Origin: Gilliamella sp. Choc5-1
Lineage (GTDB): Bacteria; Pseudomonadota; Gammaproteobacteria; Enterobacterales; Orbaceae
DNA length: 58,942 bases
Assembly: GCF_001690595.1 (NCBI RefSeq)
Contig: NZ_LZHH01000050.1
Span: 1-58,942, forward strand
Reading direction: 5' to 3'
Numbering within the stretch: the stretch's first letter is position 1; each line of letters opens with the position of its first letter. The position numbers and the translations under genes were made by a program. The notes under the pieces were generated by a model. That model had not been told where the DNA came from. It saw nothing but the letters and a program-made list of their open reading frames with translations, and ran no database searches. This document shows positions 48,858-58,588 of this stretch, piece by piece.

Positions 48858-49940
48858 TTATTCGGTTGGACATTTTGCAATATCAGATAAGCCATCTGGC
48901 CACGGCGTTTTAGGATCAAGTTTAACCCAAGCTACACCAGGTAAACCAGTTTTAACTTGATTTATAAAACATTTTAATAATTCAGGGCTTAATTGCGCTT
49001 TAACTCTAAACATCAGCTTTTGACGTTCATCTTTTGTTTCAACCGTTTTTGGCGTAAATTGTGCAACACTTGAAACAAACGAAATTTTGGCTGAAATAGC
49101 TTTATCTGGTAACGCATCTAAAATAAGCCTAACTTCGTCACCAATAGCCACTTTTCCAGCCACTGTTTCTGGTAAAAAGAAAGTCAAATAAACATCATAA
49201 AGATTTACTAAATTCAAAACCTTACCACCAGATGGTAAAACCTCGCCTAACTGTGCAATACGATACTGAATACGCCCATCAACAGGAGCAACTAAAGTAC
49301 TATCATCAATATCTGCTTGTATTTGTCTTATATTAGCACTGGCAACATTGATCGCAGCTTTAGCACTATCAACACCAGCCTGAGCAACGGCAATTGCAGC
49401 ATCTGCTGCGGTAACTTGCGATTTTGCAGAATCTAACGCCGCTTTAGCGCTATTAAATTTAGCAGTATCATCATCGAATTGTTGTATAGATAATGCGCCT
49501 TTTTGATAAAGCGTGACAGTTCGTTGTAAATGCTTAGATGCAATATCTACATCGCTTTCACGCTGACTTACACCTGCTTGAGCAGCAACTTTATCGCTCA
49601 TTTTTAATGCCACTTGTGCTTGAGCGCTTATCTCATTACTTATTGCTTGCCCATATTGCGCTTGTGCTTCATTTAATTGCGCTTGTAAGGTATCAGTTTG
49701 CATAACAACAAGTGGTTGTCCTGCTTTAACAAAATCGCCTTCATCAACGTTAATTTTCTCGATTCTGCCAGCTAATTTTGCCGAAATATTGATTTCGGTC
49801 GCTTCAATGCGTCCATTGCCACTGGCAAAGTCCGCACCATACCCGTCTGTTTTTAATTGTTGCCATAAAATAAGAACGATAGCGACAATAACGACTGTAA
49901 TAATGATCCATTTTTTGCTTATTTGTTTCATGAATAACAC
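48858..49940 (-). CDS. yhiI: HlyD-type membrane fusion protein YhiI
   Basis: The 360-residue protein has one N-terminal membrane anchor (WIIITVVIVAIVLILWQQL), a lipoyl half-motif (GRIEKINVDEGDFVKAGQPLVVM), an Ala/Gln-rich coiled coil (residues 95-210) and the second lipoyl and barrel region (STLVAPVDGRIQYRIAQLGEVLPSGG). It bridges the inner-membrane permeases RbbA/YhhJ to an outer-membrane channel, probably TolC-like. It is the first gene of the operon; ATG 49931 (MKQISKK) is a possible alternative start. Confidence 0.9.
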   Translation of the reverse strand: MLFMKQISKKWIIITVVIVAIVLILWQQLKTDGYGADFASGNGRIEATEINISAKLAGRIEKINVDEGDFVKAGQPLVVMQTDTLQAQLNEAQAQYGQAISNEISAQAQVALKMSDKVAAQAGVSQRESDVDIASKHLQRTVTLYQKGALSIQQFDDDTAKFNSAKAALDSAKSQVTAADAAIAVAQAGVDSAKAAINVASANIRQIQADIDDSTLVAPVDGRIQYRIAQLGEVLPSGGKVLNLVNLYDVYLTFFLPETVAGKVAIGDEVRLILDALPDKAISAKISFVSSVAQFTPKTVETKDERQKLMFRVKAQLSPELLKCFINQVKTGLPGVAWVKLDPKTPWPDGLSDIAKCPTE

Positions 49941-49971
49941 CTTATATTTTAAAGTGATTTATAACAAAGCT

Positions 49972-49992
49972 TAACGAAATAACAAATCGTTA
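49972..49992. promoter_or_regulatory. Inverted repeat at the yhiI promoter
   Basis: TAACGA-N9-TCGTTA overlaps the likely promoter of the yhiI operon, a size and place typical of a TetR-family operator. No regulator gene is adjacent. Confidence 0.3.
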
Positions 49993-50198
49993 TAGGCTAT
50001 AATTTTATTGATTAAATAATATCAAATGTTTATGGCAAATAATATCTGTTCATAAAATAATCGCAATAAAAGCTAAAAAATTAAGCTGGATGGTTTTATA
50101 TTTTATTTATAGATTTGAAATTAATAACATCATTATATTATGCAATAAAGCTGATATGCTCATTGCAAATTGATAAGTTATTTATAATAAAAGACTTA

Positions 50199-50720
50199 TT
50201 ATTTTATATTTTCAAATAATTTATTAACAATATAAGGATGTAAAATAGCAACGGGTAACATATATAATTTCCCCCAGATATTGTGATTTTTAACTGATGC
50301 AATTAAATATACTGTATTTTTACTTATGTCATTACCTTTATCTACAACACGAATACAAACACAAACATCTAAATGGCAATCTTTTACAACTAATGTCAAT
50401 TTATCGTTGATTTCCTCTGTTATGGTAAAAAAATCGGCCATATTGCTTTCGTCTGGTTGATGCTTATCTTCCGCAGAACTATCAAATCCATTAATCGCTT
50501 TGACACCGATTAATTTCACTAAACAATCCCTTATTTTAAAGAGTATTTTTAGCCATCTAGGTTGATAAGATGTCATCATTTTATAAGCTTCATAGGCTGT
50601 CAATTTTTTAGAAATATCTTTTTTTTGACAATCTAAATAATCGATTTCTTCTGCAATAAAGCTTACATTATCAGGTAATGTTTGCCGTACTTTTATAATA
50701 TTGTTTTGTTTATTTTTCAT
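50199..50720 (-). CDS. DUF2867 domain protein
   Basis: The 173-residue soluble protein has the DUF2867 pattern (LTAYEAYKMMTSYQPRWLKILFKIRDCLVKLIGVK ... VYLIASVKNHNIWGKLYMLPVAILHPYIVNKLFE). The fold resembles lipid- or ligand-binding SRPBCC-like proteins, but no function is established. It stands alone between the yhiI promoter region and argE, with its own GGGGAAT-type ribosome site. Confidence 0.8.
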   Translation of the reverse strand: MKNKQNNIIKVRQTLPDNVSFIAEEIDYLDCQKKDISKKLTAYEAYKMMTSYQPRWLKILFKIRDCLVKLIGVKAINGFDSSAEDKHQPDESNMADFFTITEEINDKLTLVVKDCHLDVCVCIRVVDKGNDISKNTVYLIASVKNHNIWGKLYMLPVAILHPYIVNKLFENIK

Positions 50721-50988
50721 ATAATTATTCCCCTTCCTCCTATTATATAAAATGCTTATCTAAAACATGAATAAAAATCATAAAAAAACACCACATTCAA
50801 CAAATTTAGCAGTCAATTTAACTCCTAATCAGCTAACTATGCATTAATTAATGTACATATTGAATTCTACCTAGATTAAAACATTAATTGAAACAACGTG
50901 GTTAGCTATATGCAAAAAATAATGTAAATGCTATTCTTATAACCTTATAAAAGGCATATCTTCAATTTATCATTTAAAGGTGATGTTT

Positions 50989-52146
50989 ATGGCACTTCCC
51001 TCTTTTTTAACGCTTTACAATGAGCTTATCTCGACTCCAACAATCAGTAATGTCACTAACGAAGAATTAGATTATTCTAACAAACCGCTTATTGATAAAT
51101 TAGCCAGTTGGTTTGAAGATTTAGGTTTTACGGTTGATATTCAACCTGTTCCTAATACTCGTCATAAATATAATATGTTAGCTACTTATTCAAATAGCGA
51201 AAATAAAACCCAAGGTGGTTTATTGCTAAGTGGACACAGTGACACCGTTCCATTTGACGAAGGGCAATGGACTAAAGATCCCTTTAAACTAACCGAAGAA
51301 AATAACAAACTATACGGGCTTGGTACTGCCGACATGAAAGGTTTTTTTGCCTTTATTTTAGATGCTCTGCGTGATATTGACCTTAAAACATTGAGTAAAC
51401 CGATTTATGTTCTTGCAACTGCTGATGAAGAAACTTCAATGGCTGGTGCCGCATTTTTTGCCCAAAATACCAAATTACAACCTGACTGTACTATTATTGG
51501 CGAACCAACATCGTTAATCCCCATCAGAGCACATAAAGGATTTATCTCTAATTCCATTAAAGTAATTGGTAAATCAGGACATTCGAGCGATCCCGATAAA
51601 GGCATTAACGCTATCGAGGTGATGAATTTAGTTATTGATCGCTTATTGGTACTCAAACAAAAATTCAAAGAACAATATCATAATGATGGGTTTAGTGTGC
51701 CTTACCCTACCCTAAATTTAGGCGTTATTCACGGCGGCGACGCAGCTAATCGTATTTGCGGTTGTTGTGAACTGGTGATTGATATTCGTGTCTTACCTAA
51801 TAACGATGTTGATTCACTGTATCATGCACTTTGTGAAGCGCTACAACCCGTTATGGATAAATACCCAAATCGAATTGCCATTGAATATGAAGTCGCCCCA
51901 ATTCCTGGTTATGAATGTAAAAAAGATCACCCCGTATTACAACATATTGAAACGTTAGTCGGCCATAGTGCACAAACAGTTAATTACAGCACCGAAGCCC
52001 CCTACCTAAACCAAATTTCACCAACGATTGTATTAGGCCCAGGTTCAATTGAGCAAGCACACCAGCCCGATGAGTTTATTTCAATGGACTTTTTAAAACC
52101 AACTAAAACGGCAATAAAACAATTGATTAAGGATTTTTGCCTTTAG
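50989..52146 (+). CDS. argE: Acetylornithine deacetylase ArgE
   Basis: The start ATG 50989 ([20 protein letters not shown]) is chosen because AAAGG lies at the right distance; earlier in-frame ATGs at 50983 and GTG 50980 overlap it. The 385-residue M20 metallopeptidase has zinc ligands in [38 protein letters not shown] and near HQPDE at the end. It removes the acetyl group from N-acetylornithine in arginine synthesis. No other arg gene is adjacent. Confidence 0.92.
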   Translation: MALPSFLTLYNELISTPTISNVTNEELDYSNKPLIDKLASWFEDLGFTVDIQPVPNTRHKYNMLATYSNSENKTQGGLLLSGHSDTVPFDEGQWTKDPFKLTEENNKLYGLGTADMKGFFAFILDALRDIDLKTLSKPIYVLATADEETSMAGAAFFAQNTKLQPDCTIIGEPTSLIPIRAHKGFISNSIKVIGKSGHSSDPDKGINAIEVMNLVIDRLLVLKQKFKEQYHNDGFSVPYPTLNLGVIHGGDAANRICGCCELVIDIRVLPNNDVDSLYHALCEALQPVMDKYPNRIAIEYEVAPIPGYECKKDHPVLQHIETLVGHSAQTVNYSTEAPYLNQISPTIVLGPGSIEQAHQPDEFISMDFLKPTKTAIKQLIKDFCL

Positions 52147-52163
52147 AAAGTAAATTATGCAAA

Positions 52164-52180
52164 CGCCGACAATGTCGGCG
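52164..52180. terminator. Hairpin between argE and rnz
   Basis: CGCCGAC-AAT-GTCGGCG lies between two convergent stop codons; T tract weak. Confidence 0.55.
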
Positions 52181-52195
52181 AAAAGGCAAAATAGA

Positions 52196-53113
52196 TTAAA
52201 TAGTGAATGTTGAAAAATCGGTAGCTATTTCAGTATTAGCAAAAATACTTCTTGCCTCATTAACCAATTTATTATTATCATCTAAACTATATCTAGGACT
52301 AATATGTGTCATAATAAGTCGCTTGGCATTGGCTTGTTTAGCAATGGTTGCAGCATGAATGGTTGTCGAGTGCCCGCGTTCGATTGCTTTGTCTTCTAAT
52401 GCATTTTCTTGCGTTGCTTCATGAACAAGCAAATCTACATCGTTAGCAAGCGTAATTGACGCTTGGCAAGGTATAGTATCACCTAAAATAGCAAGCTTTT
52501 TTCTCTTTTTTATTTTAGTTTGATAATCAACAGCACGGATAATGCGCCCATCATCTAAAGTTACTGTTTTACCCTTTTTTAGATCATTATAATAAGAACC
52601 AACCTGAATGTTATCTTGCTTTAATTTATCGATATCAAGCTGAGCTAGCAGATCTTTTTCAATAATGCGATAACCAAAACACGGCACGCGGTGTTTTAAT
52701 AATTTAGCTTCCACTCGAAACCGTTCATCTTCAAAAATAGTGCTGTCTTGTTCAAGCTCAATAATATTAAGAGGGTAAGTTAACCAAGAGTAGCTAATTT
52801 CGATCACGGTTTCGATAAATTGCTTAACCCCTTTCGGTGCAATTAAAGTTAATGGCGATTGATTTTGCATCAAAGAACGCGTAGTTAATACACCAGGTAA
52901 ACCAAATAAATGATCGCCATGCAAATGCGTTAAAAAAATAACCTCAAGTCTGGCAAGGCTAAATTTGGCTTTTTGCATTTGCATTTGAGTTGATTCACCA
53001 CAATCAAAAAGCCATAATCCATGTTGCTCTTGCCTAAGATCTAACAGCATACTGCTGACATTGCGCTGCGCAGTTGGAGACCCAGCGCTTGTTCCTAAAA
53101 AAGTTAAATTCAT
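52196..53113 (-). CDS. rnz: Ribonuclease Z / RNase BN
   Basis: The 305-residue metallo-beta-lactamase-fold nuclease starts MNLTFLGTSAGSPTAQRNVSS. It has the zinc motif THLHGDH at 62-68 (H63, H65, D67, H68), LLKHRVPCFGYRI, a GDT motif (LAILGDTIPC), VDLLVHEAT and the C-terminal THISPRY. It trims tRNA 3' ends. yccJ lies six bases upstream and is likely co-transcribed. Confidence 0.93.
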   Translation of the reverse strand: MNLTFLGTSAGSPTAQRNVSSMLLDLRQEQHGLWLFDCGESTQMQMQKAKFSLARLEVIFLTHLHGDHLFGLPGVLTTRSLMQNQSPLTLIAPKGVKQFIETVIEISYSWLTYPLNIIELEQDSTIFEDERFRVEAKLLKHRVPCFGYRIIEKDLLAQLDIDKLKQDNIQVGSYYNDLKKGKTVTLDDGRIIRAVDYQTKIKKRKKLAILGDTIPCQASITLANDVDLLVHEATQENALEDKAIERGHSTTIHAATIAKQANAKRLIMTHISPRYSLDDNNKLVNEARSIFANTEIATDFSTFTI

Positions 53114-53119
53114 AACGAC

Positions 53120-53347
53120 CTAAATATTTTTACGTTCGATGGTTTGTTCACCCCAAAACAGTTTATCGGCATTTGTTTTAGCAAAAGCACGTTTTAAGAC
53201 TTCATCACTGCCTTCTGACCAAATTTGTTCGGCAAGTACTTCATCATGATTAGCAAGTTCAAAAATCGCTTCGGCAATTTCTATTGATGTATCACGAACA
53301 GTTGCCCAAGCACGGATATCATGTATATCTTTTTTGGTTGAGTTCAT
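53120..53347 (-). CDS. yccJ: YccJ family protein
   Basis: The 75-residue acidic protein matches E. coli YccJ along its length: [39 protein letters not shown], and the near-identical end [12 protein letters not shown]. Function is unknown. In E. coli it lies beside wrbA; here it is linked to rnz and divergent from yaaA. Confidence 0.9.
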   Translation of the reverse strand: MNSTKKDIHDIRAWATVRDTSIEIAEAIFELANHDEVLAEQIWSEGSDEVLKRAFAKTNADKLFWGEQTIERKNI

Positions 53348-53420
53348 TTTATTACCCCTTTATGATGAAATTAAGTGTAAAATAAACCTAATTGAAGAAA
53401 ATTACAATAGGTTATTTTTT

Positions 53421-54194
53421 ATGCTTACCGTGATATCACCGGCTAAAACACTTGATTACCAAAGCCCGTTAATTACTAAACAAAACACTTTGCCTCAATT
53501 TATACACCAGTCTGAAAATTTAATTGAAGACTGTAAAAAGCTAAGCGCTAAAGATCTCGCTGCATTAATGTCAATTAGCCCCAAATTGGCCGAACTTAAC
53601 TATGAACGCTTTCAAAACTGGCATTGTGATTTTAATCTTGAAAACGCAAGGCAAGCAATACTTGCTTTTAAAGGTGATGTTTACGAAGGATTGCATGTTG
53701 AAGATTTTACTCATAAAGAACTCAAGTTTGCACAAAACCATTTACGCATACTATCAGGGCTTTACGGCATATTAAGACCACTAGATTTGATTCAACCTTA
53801 CCGTTTAGAAATGGGAATACGATTAAAAAATGGTAATAACAGCAATCTTTATCAATTTTGGGGTAACCAATTAACCAACCATTTAAACGGTGAACTGACT
53901 AAGTCAAAAAATCGAACCCTAATTAATTTAGCATCAAATGAATATTTCAAAGTGATCAAAACTAAACAACTAAACGCCACCATAATCCAACCAATCTTTT
54001 TAGATCAAAGTAAAGACACCTATAAAGTTATCAGTTTTTATGCCAAAAAAGCGCGTGGGCTTATGAGTCGATACATTATAAAAAATAGCATTGAAAATAG
54101 TGATGATATTAAAAGTTTTAATCTAGAGGGCTATCAGTTTGATTCTAAACGATCAACTGACTTAAAATGGTACTTTATACGCAATCATCAATAA
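53421..54194 (+). CDS. yaaA: Peroxide stress protein YaaA
   Basis: ATG 53421 (MLTVISPAKTLDYQSP) is the true start; the frame is open further upstream but lacks family similarity there. The 257-residue UPF0246 protein has the conserved KGDVYEGL, LRILSGLYGILRPLDLIQPYRLEMG and NLASNEYFKV blocks and the end FYAKKARGLMSRYI. E. coli YaaA lowers free iron and limits oxidative DNA damage under peroxide stress (OxyR regulon). Confidence 0.93.
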   Translation: MLTVISPAKTLDYQSPLITKQNTLPQFIHQSENLIEDCKKLSAKDLAALMSISPKLAELNYERFQNWHCDFNLENARQAILAFKGDVYEGLHVEDFTHKELKFAQNHLRILSGLYGILRPLDLIQPYRLEMGIRLKNGNNSNLYQFWGNQLTNHLNGELTKSKNRTLINLASNEYFKVIKTKQLNATIIQPIFLDQSKDTYKVISFYAKKARGLMSRYIIKNSIENSDDIKSFNLEGYQFDSKRSTDLKWYFIRNHQ

Positions 54195-54204
54195 AATAAT
54201 AGCG

Positions 54205-55158
54205 ATGAAATTTCTGACTACATTATGGGCGCAGTTTTTATCTACCCTACCCCTTTTTATGCTAATTTTATTAGGTTTTTTAGCAGTTAAACTAGGTCGT
54301 TGGCAAAAAACAGTAACCGACAGCTTAACCAAATTTACCTTTTATATAGCGTTTCCGATTATGCTGTTTCAGATCATGAGCCACTTTTCTGAACAGTCAC
54401 AGATCGATATAAACGTGTTACTTGTCTTTTTTGGTGCTTCATTTGTTATTTTTGCGTTTGGCTGCCTGATTGCGTCAAAGTTATTTAAATTAAATGGTTC
54501 AGAAAGTACACTTTTTGCTATGGGAAGCATTTATACTAATACTGTATTTGTTGGTATTCCCATCATCAAAATGCTACTTGGCGAGAAAGCAATCCCCATT
54601 GTAGCCATTATTGTTATATTTAACGCTCTGATTTTATGGACACTTGCTACCATATCAATTGAATTTGTTCAAATGGGTAAATTTTCTGGACGGAGCTTTA
54701 TCAAAGCGTTAAAAAACGTATCAAAAAACCCTATTATTATTGGTATTTTTACTGGGATTGTGGTGAATTATATTGGATTACCTATGCCTAAATTTATCAA
54801 TCAGTCAACAAAAATGGTCAGTGATATGACTGCACCGCTCTCACTCATTGTGCTAGGTATGGGACTAGCAGAGTACAAAATTCGCGATAAACTTCTAGTA
54901 ACAACGGCGATTTGTTTATTAAAATTGGCCATATTACCCATAGCAACTTATATTTTAGGCAAATTAATCGGCTTACCAACATTAGAATTACAAGTAGTTG
55001 TATTACTCAGTTCAGTATCAATTGCGATAAATTGTTATATGATGGCACGGCAATTTCAAGTTTTACAAGGCCCAATTGCTTCGAGTTTGTTAATATCAAC
55101 GGCATTGTCCTCTATCACAACGCCGTTGATTTTATCGATTATGACGCATTTACCTTAA
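54205..55158 (+). CDS. AEC-family transporter (second copy type)
   Basis: The 317-residue protein has about ten membrane segments: LPLFMLILLGFLAVKLGRW, FTFYIAFPIMLFQIMSHF, YTNTVFVGIPIIKMLLG, and the C-terminal repeat IAINCYMMARQFQ...STALSSITTPLIL. It is only distantly like the AEC protein at 42698-43681, so the two are not recent duplicates. The substrate is probably a small carboxylate. It follows yaaA by 10 bases and may be co-transcribed. Confidence 0.82.
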   Translation: MKFLTTLWAQFLSTLPLFMLILLGFLAVKLGRWQKTVTDSLTKFTFYIAFPIMLFQIMSHFSEQSQIDINVLLVFFGASFVIFAFGCLIASKLFKLNGSESTLFAMGSIYTNTVFVGIPIIKMLLGEKAIPIVAIIVIFNALILWTLATISIEFVQMGKFSGRSFIKALKNVSKNPIIIGIFTGIVVNYIGLPMPKFINQSTKMVSDMTAPLSLIVLGMGLAEYKIRDKLLVTTAICLLKLAILPIATYILGKLIGLPTLELQVVVLLSSVSIAINCYMMARQFQVLQGPIASSLLISTALSSITTPLILSIMTHLP

Positions 55159-55168
55159 GGCGGGCAAA

Positions 55169-56062
55169 TTAATGCACAACACGTTTTTTGATTTTGTAGT
55201 GCAGCAACAATGCCAAAACAATAACAATACTACCCAATAAAAAACGTAACCAATCAATGGATTGGTGCCAAATCACCACATTTACTAAAATCCCCGTTGG
55301 GATAACCACATTATTCATAATTGCCAAAGTCCCCGAATCGACTTTGGTTGCACCAAAATTCCATAAAAAATAACATAAACCTGACGCAATAACACCAAGC
55401 CAAACAATAATACCCCATTGTAAATGAGTTGTGGGTAATTTTGACCAATTGCCAAATAACACCCACCCCAAAGCAGCAACAATCACCGCACCAAAATAAA
55501 CCCACGCAAAGGCTTGATGTTGTGACATTGGGTAAATTTCCATAATCCTTTTATATCCTACTTGCCCTAAAGCAAAAACAATATTGGCCCCTTGAATTAA
55601 TAAAAAACCAATAATAAAGTTGGTACCAATATGATCATAACGAATAATAGCGGCACCAATAACTGCTATTATTGCCGTAAAAAGGTAACTCAATCTTAAT
55701 GGATGACCTTGCAATAAATCATAAATAACCGTAACATAAATTGGTGTAAAAATAGTAAATAGCAACACTTCAGGTACCGAAATATATTGGAAGGAATTAT
55801 AATAAAAAAAGTACATAATCCCTAATTGACAAGCCCCAGCCCCCATTAAAAGAAACATGGTTTTAAGCTTAATATTTCTAAAGCTTAAAAAAGGTAAAAA
55901 GGTAATAAATGCTAACAAAACTCGCATAACTACAGCAAACCAAGTATCAACCTGTCCACTGATATAAACACCAATAAAACTAAACGAAAACGACCAAATA
56001 ATCGTTACAAAAATGAGGTAAACCATAATTAATTGATATAAACAATGATAAATGAATTGCAT
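55169..56062 (-). CDS. DMT-superfamily (EamA) transporter
   Basis: The 297-residue protein has ten membrane helices in two EamA repeats (YLIFVTIIWSFSFSFIGVYISG first; FALGQVGYKRIM at the repeat junction; ATKVDSGTLAIMNNVVIPTGILV in the second). The single-branch 'carboxylate/amino acid/amine' transporters such as E. coli YigM look similar, but that link is a guess. A start at ATG 56026 (MVYLIFV) would give a more usual N-terminus; no ribosome site decides. It converges on the AEC gene. Confidence 0.78.
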   Translation of the reverse strand: MQFIYHCLYQLIMVYLIFVTIIWSFSFSFIGVYISGQVDTWFAVVMRVLLAFITFLPFLSFRNIKLKTMFLLMGAGACQLGIMYFFYYNSFQYISVPEVLLFTIFTPIYVTVIYDLLQGHPLRLSYLFTAIIAVIGAAIIRYDHIGTNFIIGFLLIQGANIVFALGQVGYKRIMEIYPMSQHQAFAWVYFGAVIVAALGWVLFGNWSKLPTTHLQWGIIVWLGVIASGLCYFLWNFGATKVDSGTLAIMNNVVIPTGILVNVVIWHQSIDWLRFLLGSIVIVLALLLHYKIKKRVVH

Positions 56063-56125
56063 CGTATCAATTCACTTGACAGTTGTAAACTTTATATTAT
56101 AAAAATTGATTACAACATAAGGTTA

Positions 56126-56470
56126 CATGTAGGAAAACACCGAGTTGTTGACACTTCATAATTAAATTAATTCGCTAAAAACTTATAAGGTGTTTTTTTG
56201 AAATCGCTTTATGGATTTTAACGGTATTATAAAAATTAATAATACAATTAAGATTTTTTCTCTATTTTTTATTCATAAATGGTTACTAGTTACTAATTTA
56301 GCAACCACTTGTTAACATGCGCATCACGCTTTCAGTTTTCCATTGATTTGTGGGCTAGCTATTGGTAAATTTTTGATTGACACGATAATGTCATACATTT
56401 TATCTAAATAAAAAAACAGCTCAATTCTTGTTAAAAAGTTTCAGGAGTGCACCGTGTTTAAGTAAAAAAA
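56126..56470 (-). mobile_element. Decayed IS fragment, same family as 41960-42505
   Basis: GTAGGAAAACACCGAGTTGTT (56127-56147) is the IS end. The next 120 bases match the reverse complement of 42350-42480 (GCTAAAAA-TTATAAG-TGTTTTT...GAAATCGCTTTATG). 56395-56465 matches the reverse complement of 42165-42240 (TTGTTAAAAAGTTTCAGGA). No open frame survives. Confidence 0.6.
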
Positions 56471-56490
56471 CCAAAAAAATCATACTTAAT

Positions 56491-56571
56491 TGATAGAAAT
56501 GCAATAAAATACTACTTCAATAATCCCGATAAAGATGTTCAATACTGGGAAGTAATCCCCGATGAAAATTA
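56491..56571 (+). pseudogene. 3' end of a lost gene
   Basis: An open stretch reads RNAIKYYFNNPDKDVQYWEV and IPDEN before TAA, 13 bases ahead of the lipoprotein start. It has no start of its own and its upstream part was replaced by the IS fragment. The family was not recognised. Confidence 0.4.
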
Positions 56572-56584
56572 AAATATATAAATT

Positions 56585-57551
56585 ATGAAATACTTATTAT
56601 TAATCTCTCTACTATGCTTGTCCTTACAAGGCTGTGGACAAAACGAAAAACAAAATAATAACCCAAAATTCAATATAGCTGAAATGGAAAAATCAATTAT
56701 TGATAAAGAGAAAAGTTATCTTTATAAAATAAAATATGAACATACCGATTGTTCGTATGAAATCTTAGTTAACGATGTGCTTGTTATCACCTTTTTCGGA
56801 CTGGGAAACTGGTCAACGAGTGATGGTATAAATAAATACATTTTAAAGCCCGGAAAACAGACCGTTACCTTGCGATTATACCCGCAAAAAAATTGAAGAT
56901 ACCTTGTTTAAAAAAAGTTTAACCAAAGACACGAAGCTTAAAATTACGATAACAAAAAATGAAAGACATTCAGACCCCATGTGGGCATGGCAGAGTACAG
57001 GACAAACAGATTGGAATATATTAACCTTTGAAACGCCAAAGATAGAAGATGATAAACAAGCGTATGCGGAATACAAAATGGAATTTGAGGTTAAACCCGA
57101 AGAGATGAACTGGCAGATAACTGGCTGGAGCGATGGACAGGATTTAAGAAACCATCCGAACATAAAGCAAGAAGTATTAGATTTTTATAAAAAGATTCAA
57201 TTTATTATCGAAAACAATAAAAGCGCTGAATTTGTTCAGTTAGTAACTAAATCCTTATATGAATCCTCTTTAGCTCGCGCATGGCAGAGTAAAGCATGTT
57301 TTGAAGATGCAATAAAAACAGCTAAAGAAGGAGCCAAGGTCAAACAAAAGTTTATTTTCCCATTAGACCCCAATGCTGTAGAATTAAAATTTTATGGCAA
57401 TGGTAGGGTTGTTACCCTGGTTAGTAAAGATTTAAAATCTTATGGATATTCCTCTTTAGTTGCCAAAGCTCAATTCAGCAACTTTCCTGAAGCTTATACC
57501 TTCTACTTATACAAACCCAAAGGCTCCAATGAATTAGAGGTAATAAGATAA
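56585..57551 (+). pseudogene. Lipoprotein gene split by a one-base insertion in an A run
   Basis: The frame from ATG 56585 encodes a lipoprotein signal with lipobox LQGC (residues 14-17) and stops at 56896. Removing one A from the seven-A run at 56886-56892 gives a continuous 321-residue protein (…LYPQK-IEDTLFKKSL…) to TAA 57551. The second half contains WAWQSTGQTDWNIL, EFEVKPEEMNWQITGWSDGQDLR and a C-terminal beta-rich part ending LYKPKGSNELEVIR. No family was recognised. It may be inactive, phase variable through the A run, or a sequencing error. Confidence 0.7.
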
Positions 57552-57588
57552 ATAAAACAGGCGGATAACTCCGCCGCAGATTGATGAC

Positions 57589-57619
57589 AAAGAACTCGCT
57601 TTTTGGCGAGTTCTTTGAT
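57589..57619. terminator. Terminator hairpin before the IS1182-type transposase
   Basis: CAAAGAACTCGC-TTTTTG-GCGAGTTCTTTG, an almost perfect inverted repeat after the lipoprotein gene. It would shield the transposase gene from outside transcription. Confidence 0.7.
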
Positions 57620-57656
57620 CTAATAGAGAGGAGTCCATTATAAGAGAAGTTCTTCT

Positions 57657-58588
57657 ATGCTAAAAAAACCAACTCCAGCGACACCAGAAAAAATAGAGCA
57701 AATCTCGCTAGATGCGCTTGTCCCCAAAAATCATCTTGTTCGTAAAATAGCTAAAGTCATTGATTTTGAATTTATTCGAGAAGCGGTAGCACCACTTTAT
57801 TGCCCTAATAATGGTCGTCCAGCAGAAGATCCGGTCAGACTGTTTAAAATTATGTTATTGGGGTATCTTTTTGGTATCCCTAGTGAGCGTCGTCTGGTTC
57901 AGGAAATTCAGGTCAATTTAGCTTACCGTTGGTTTTTGGGAATGGGATTAACCGAAAAAGTGATTGACGCCTCAACACTCAGCCAAAATCGTCGCCGTCG
58001 ATTTAATGACAGTGAAATCTATCAACAGATTTTTGATAATATTGTTGAGCAGGCCATTGCCAAAGGGTTGATAAGTGGTCGGGTTTTATATACGGACAGT
58101 ACTCACCTAAAAGCAAATGCCAATAAAGGCAAAGCACGTAATGAGCAGCGTATTGTTGAGCCCAGTCAATATGTTGATGCGCTTAATCAAGCCATCAACG
58201 AAGAAAGAGAATTAAACGGAAAAAAGCCTTAAAGCCATCGAGGGTAGAGAAATATAAGGATGTCAAAGTCAGTACAACCGATCCGGATAGTGGCTTTATG
58301 CATCGGGAAGGTAAGCCTAAAGGGTTCTTCTACTTAGATCACCGAACGGTTGATGGCAAACATAATTTAATTACCGATACCTATGTCACAGCCAGAAATG
58401 TCCATGATTCTCAGCCTTATATGGCTCGATTAAAACGCCAGTTAGAGAGGTTTGGCTTTAATCCGGTTGGTGTCGGTGTCGTTTTTGATGCAGGTTATTT
58501 TACGGCGCCCATTTGCCATTTACTGCTGACAGAGCAGATATATCCGGTGTTGGGCTATCGTCGTCCCAGTGTAGTAGCTCAAACTTAA
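57657..58588 (+). pseudogene. IS1182-type transposase, frameshifted and 3'-truncated
   Basis: The first frame (57657-58232, 191 residues) starts MLKKPTPATPEKIEQISLDALVP and has the N-terminal domain (RPAEDPVRLFKIMLLGYLFGI, RRLVQEIQVNLAYRWFLG) and the first catalytic Asp in VLYTDSTHLKANANK. It ends at TAA just after GGAAAAAAGCC. The second frame resumes at -1 (LKPSRVEKYKDVKVSTTDPDSG, VVFDAGYF, YRRPSV) and stops at 58588, where the IS481-type element begins at 58583. About 100 C-terminal residues, including the catalytic Glu region, are missing. The shift site is a canonical A AAA AAG slippery heptamer in the correct phase. Confidence 0.85.

Noticed and set aside
56585-57551. T6SS immunity lipoprotein
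   Set aside because: Tempting given the gene fragment upstream, but no effector domain or family match is visible in the window.
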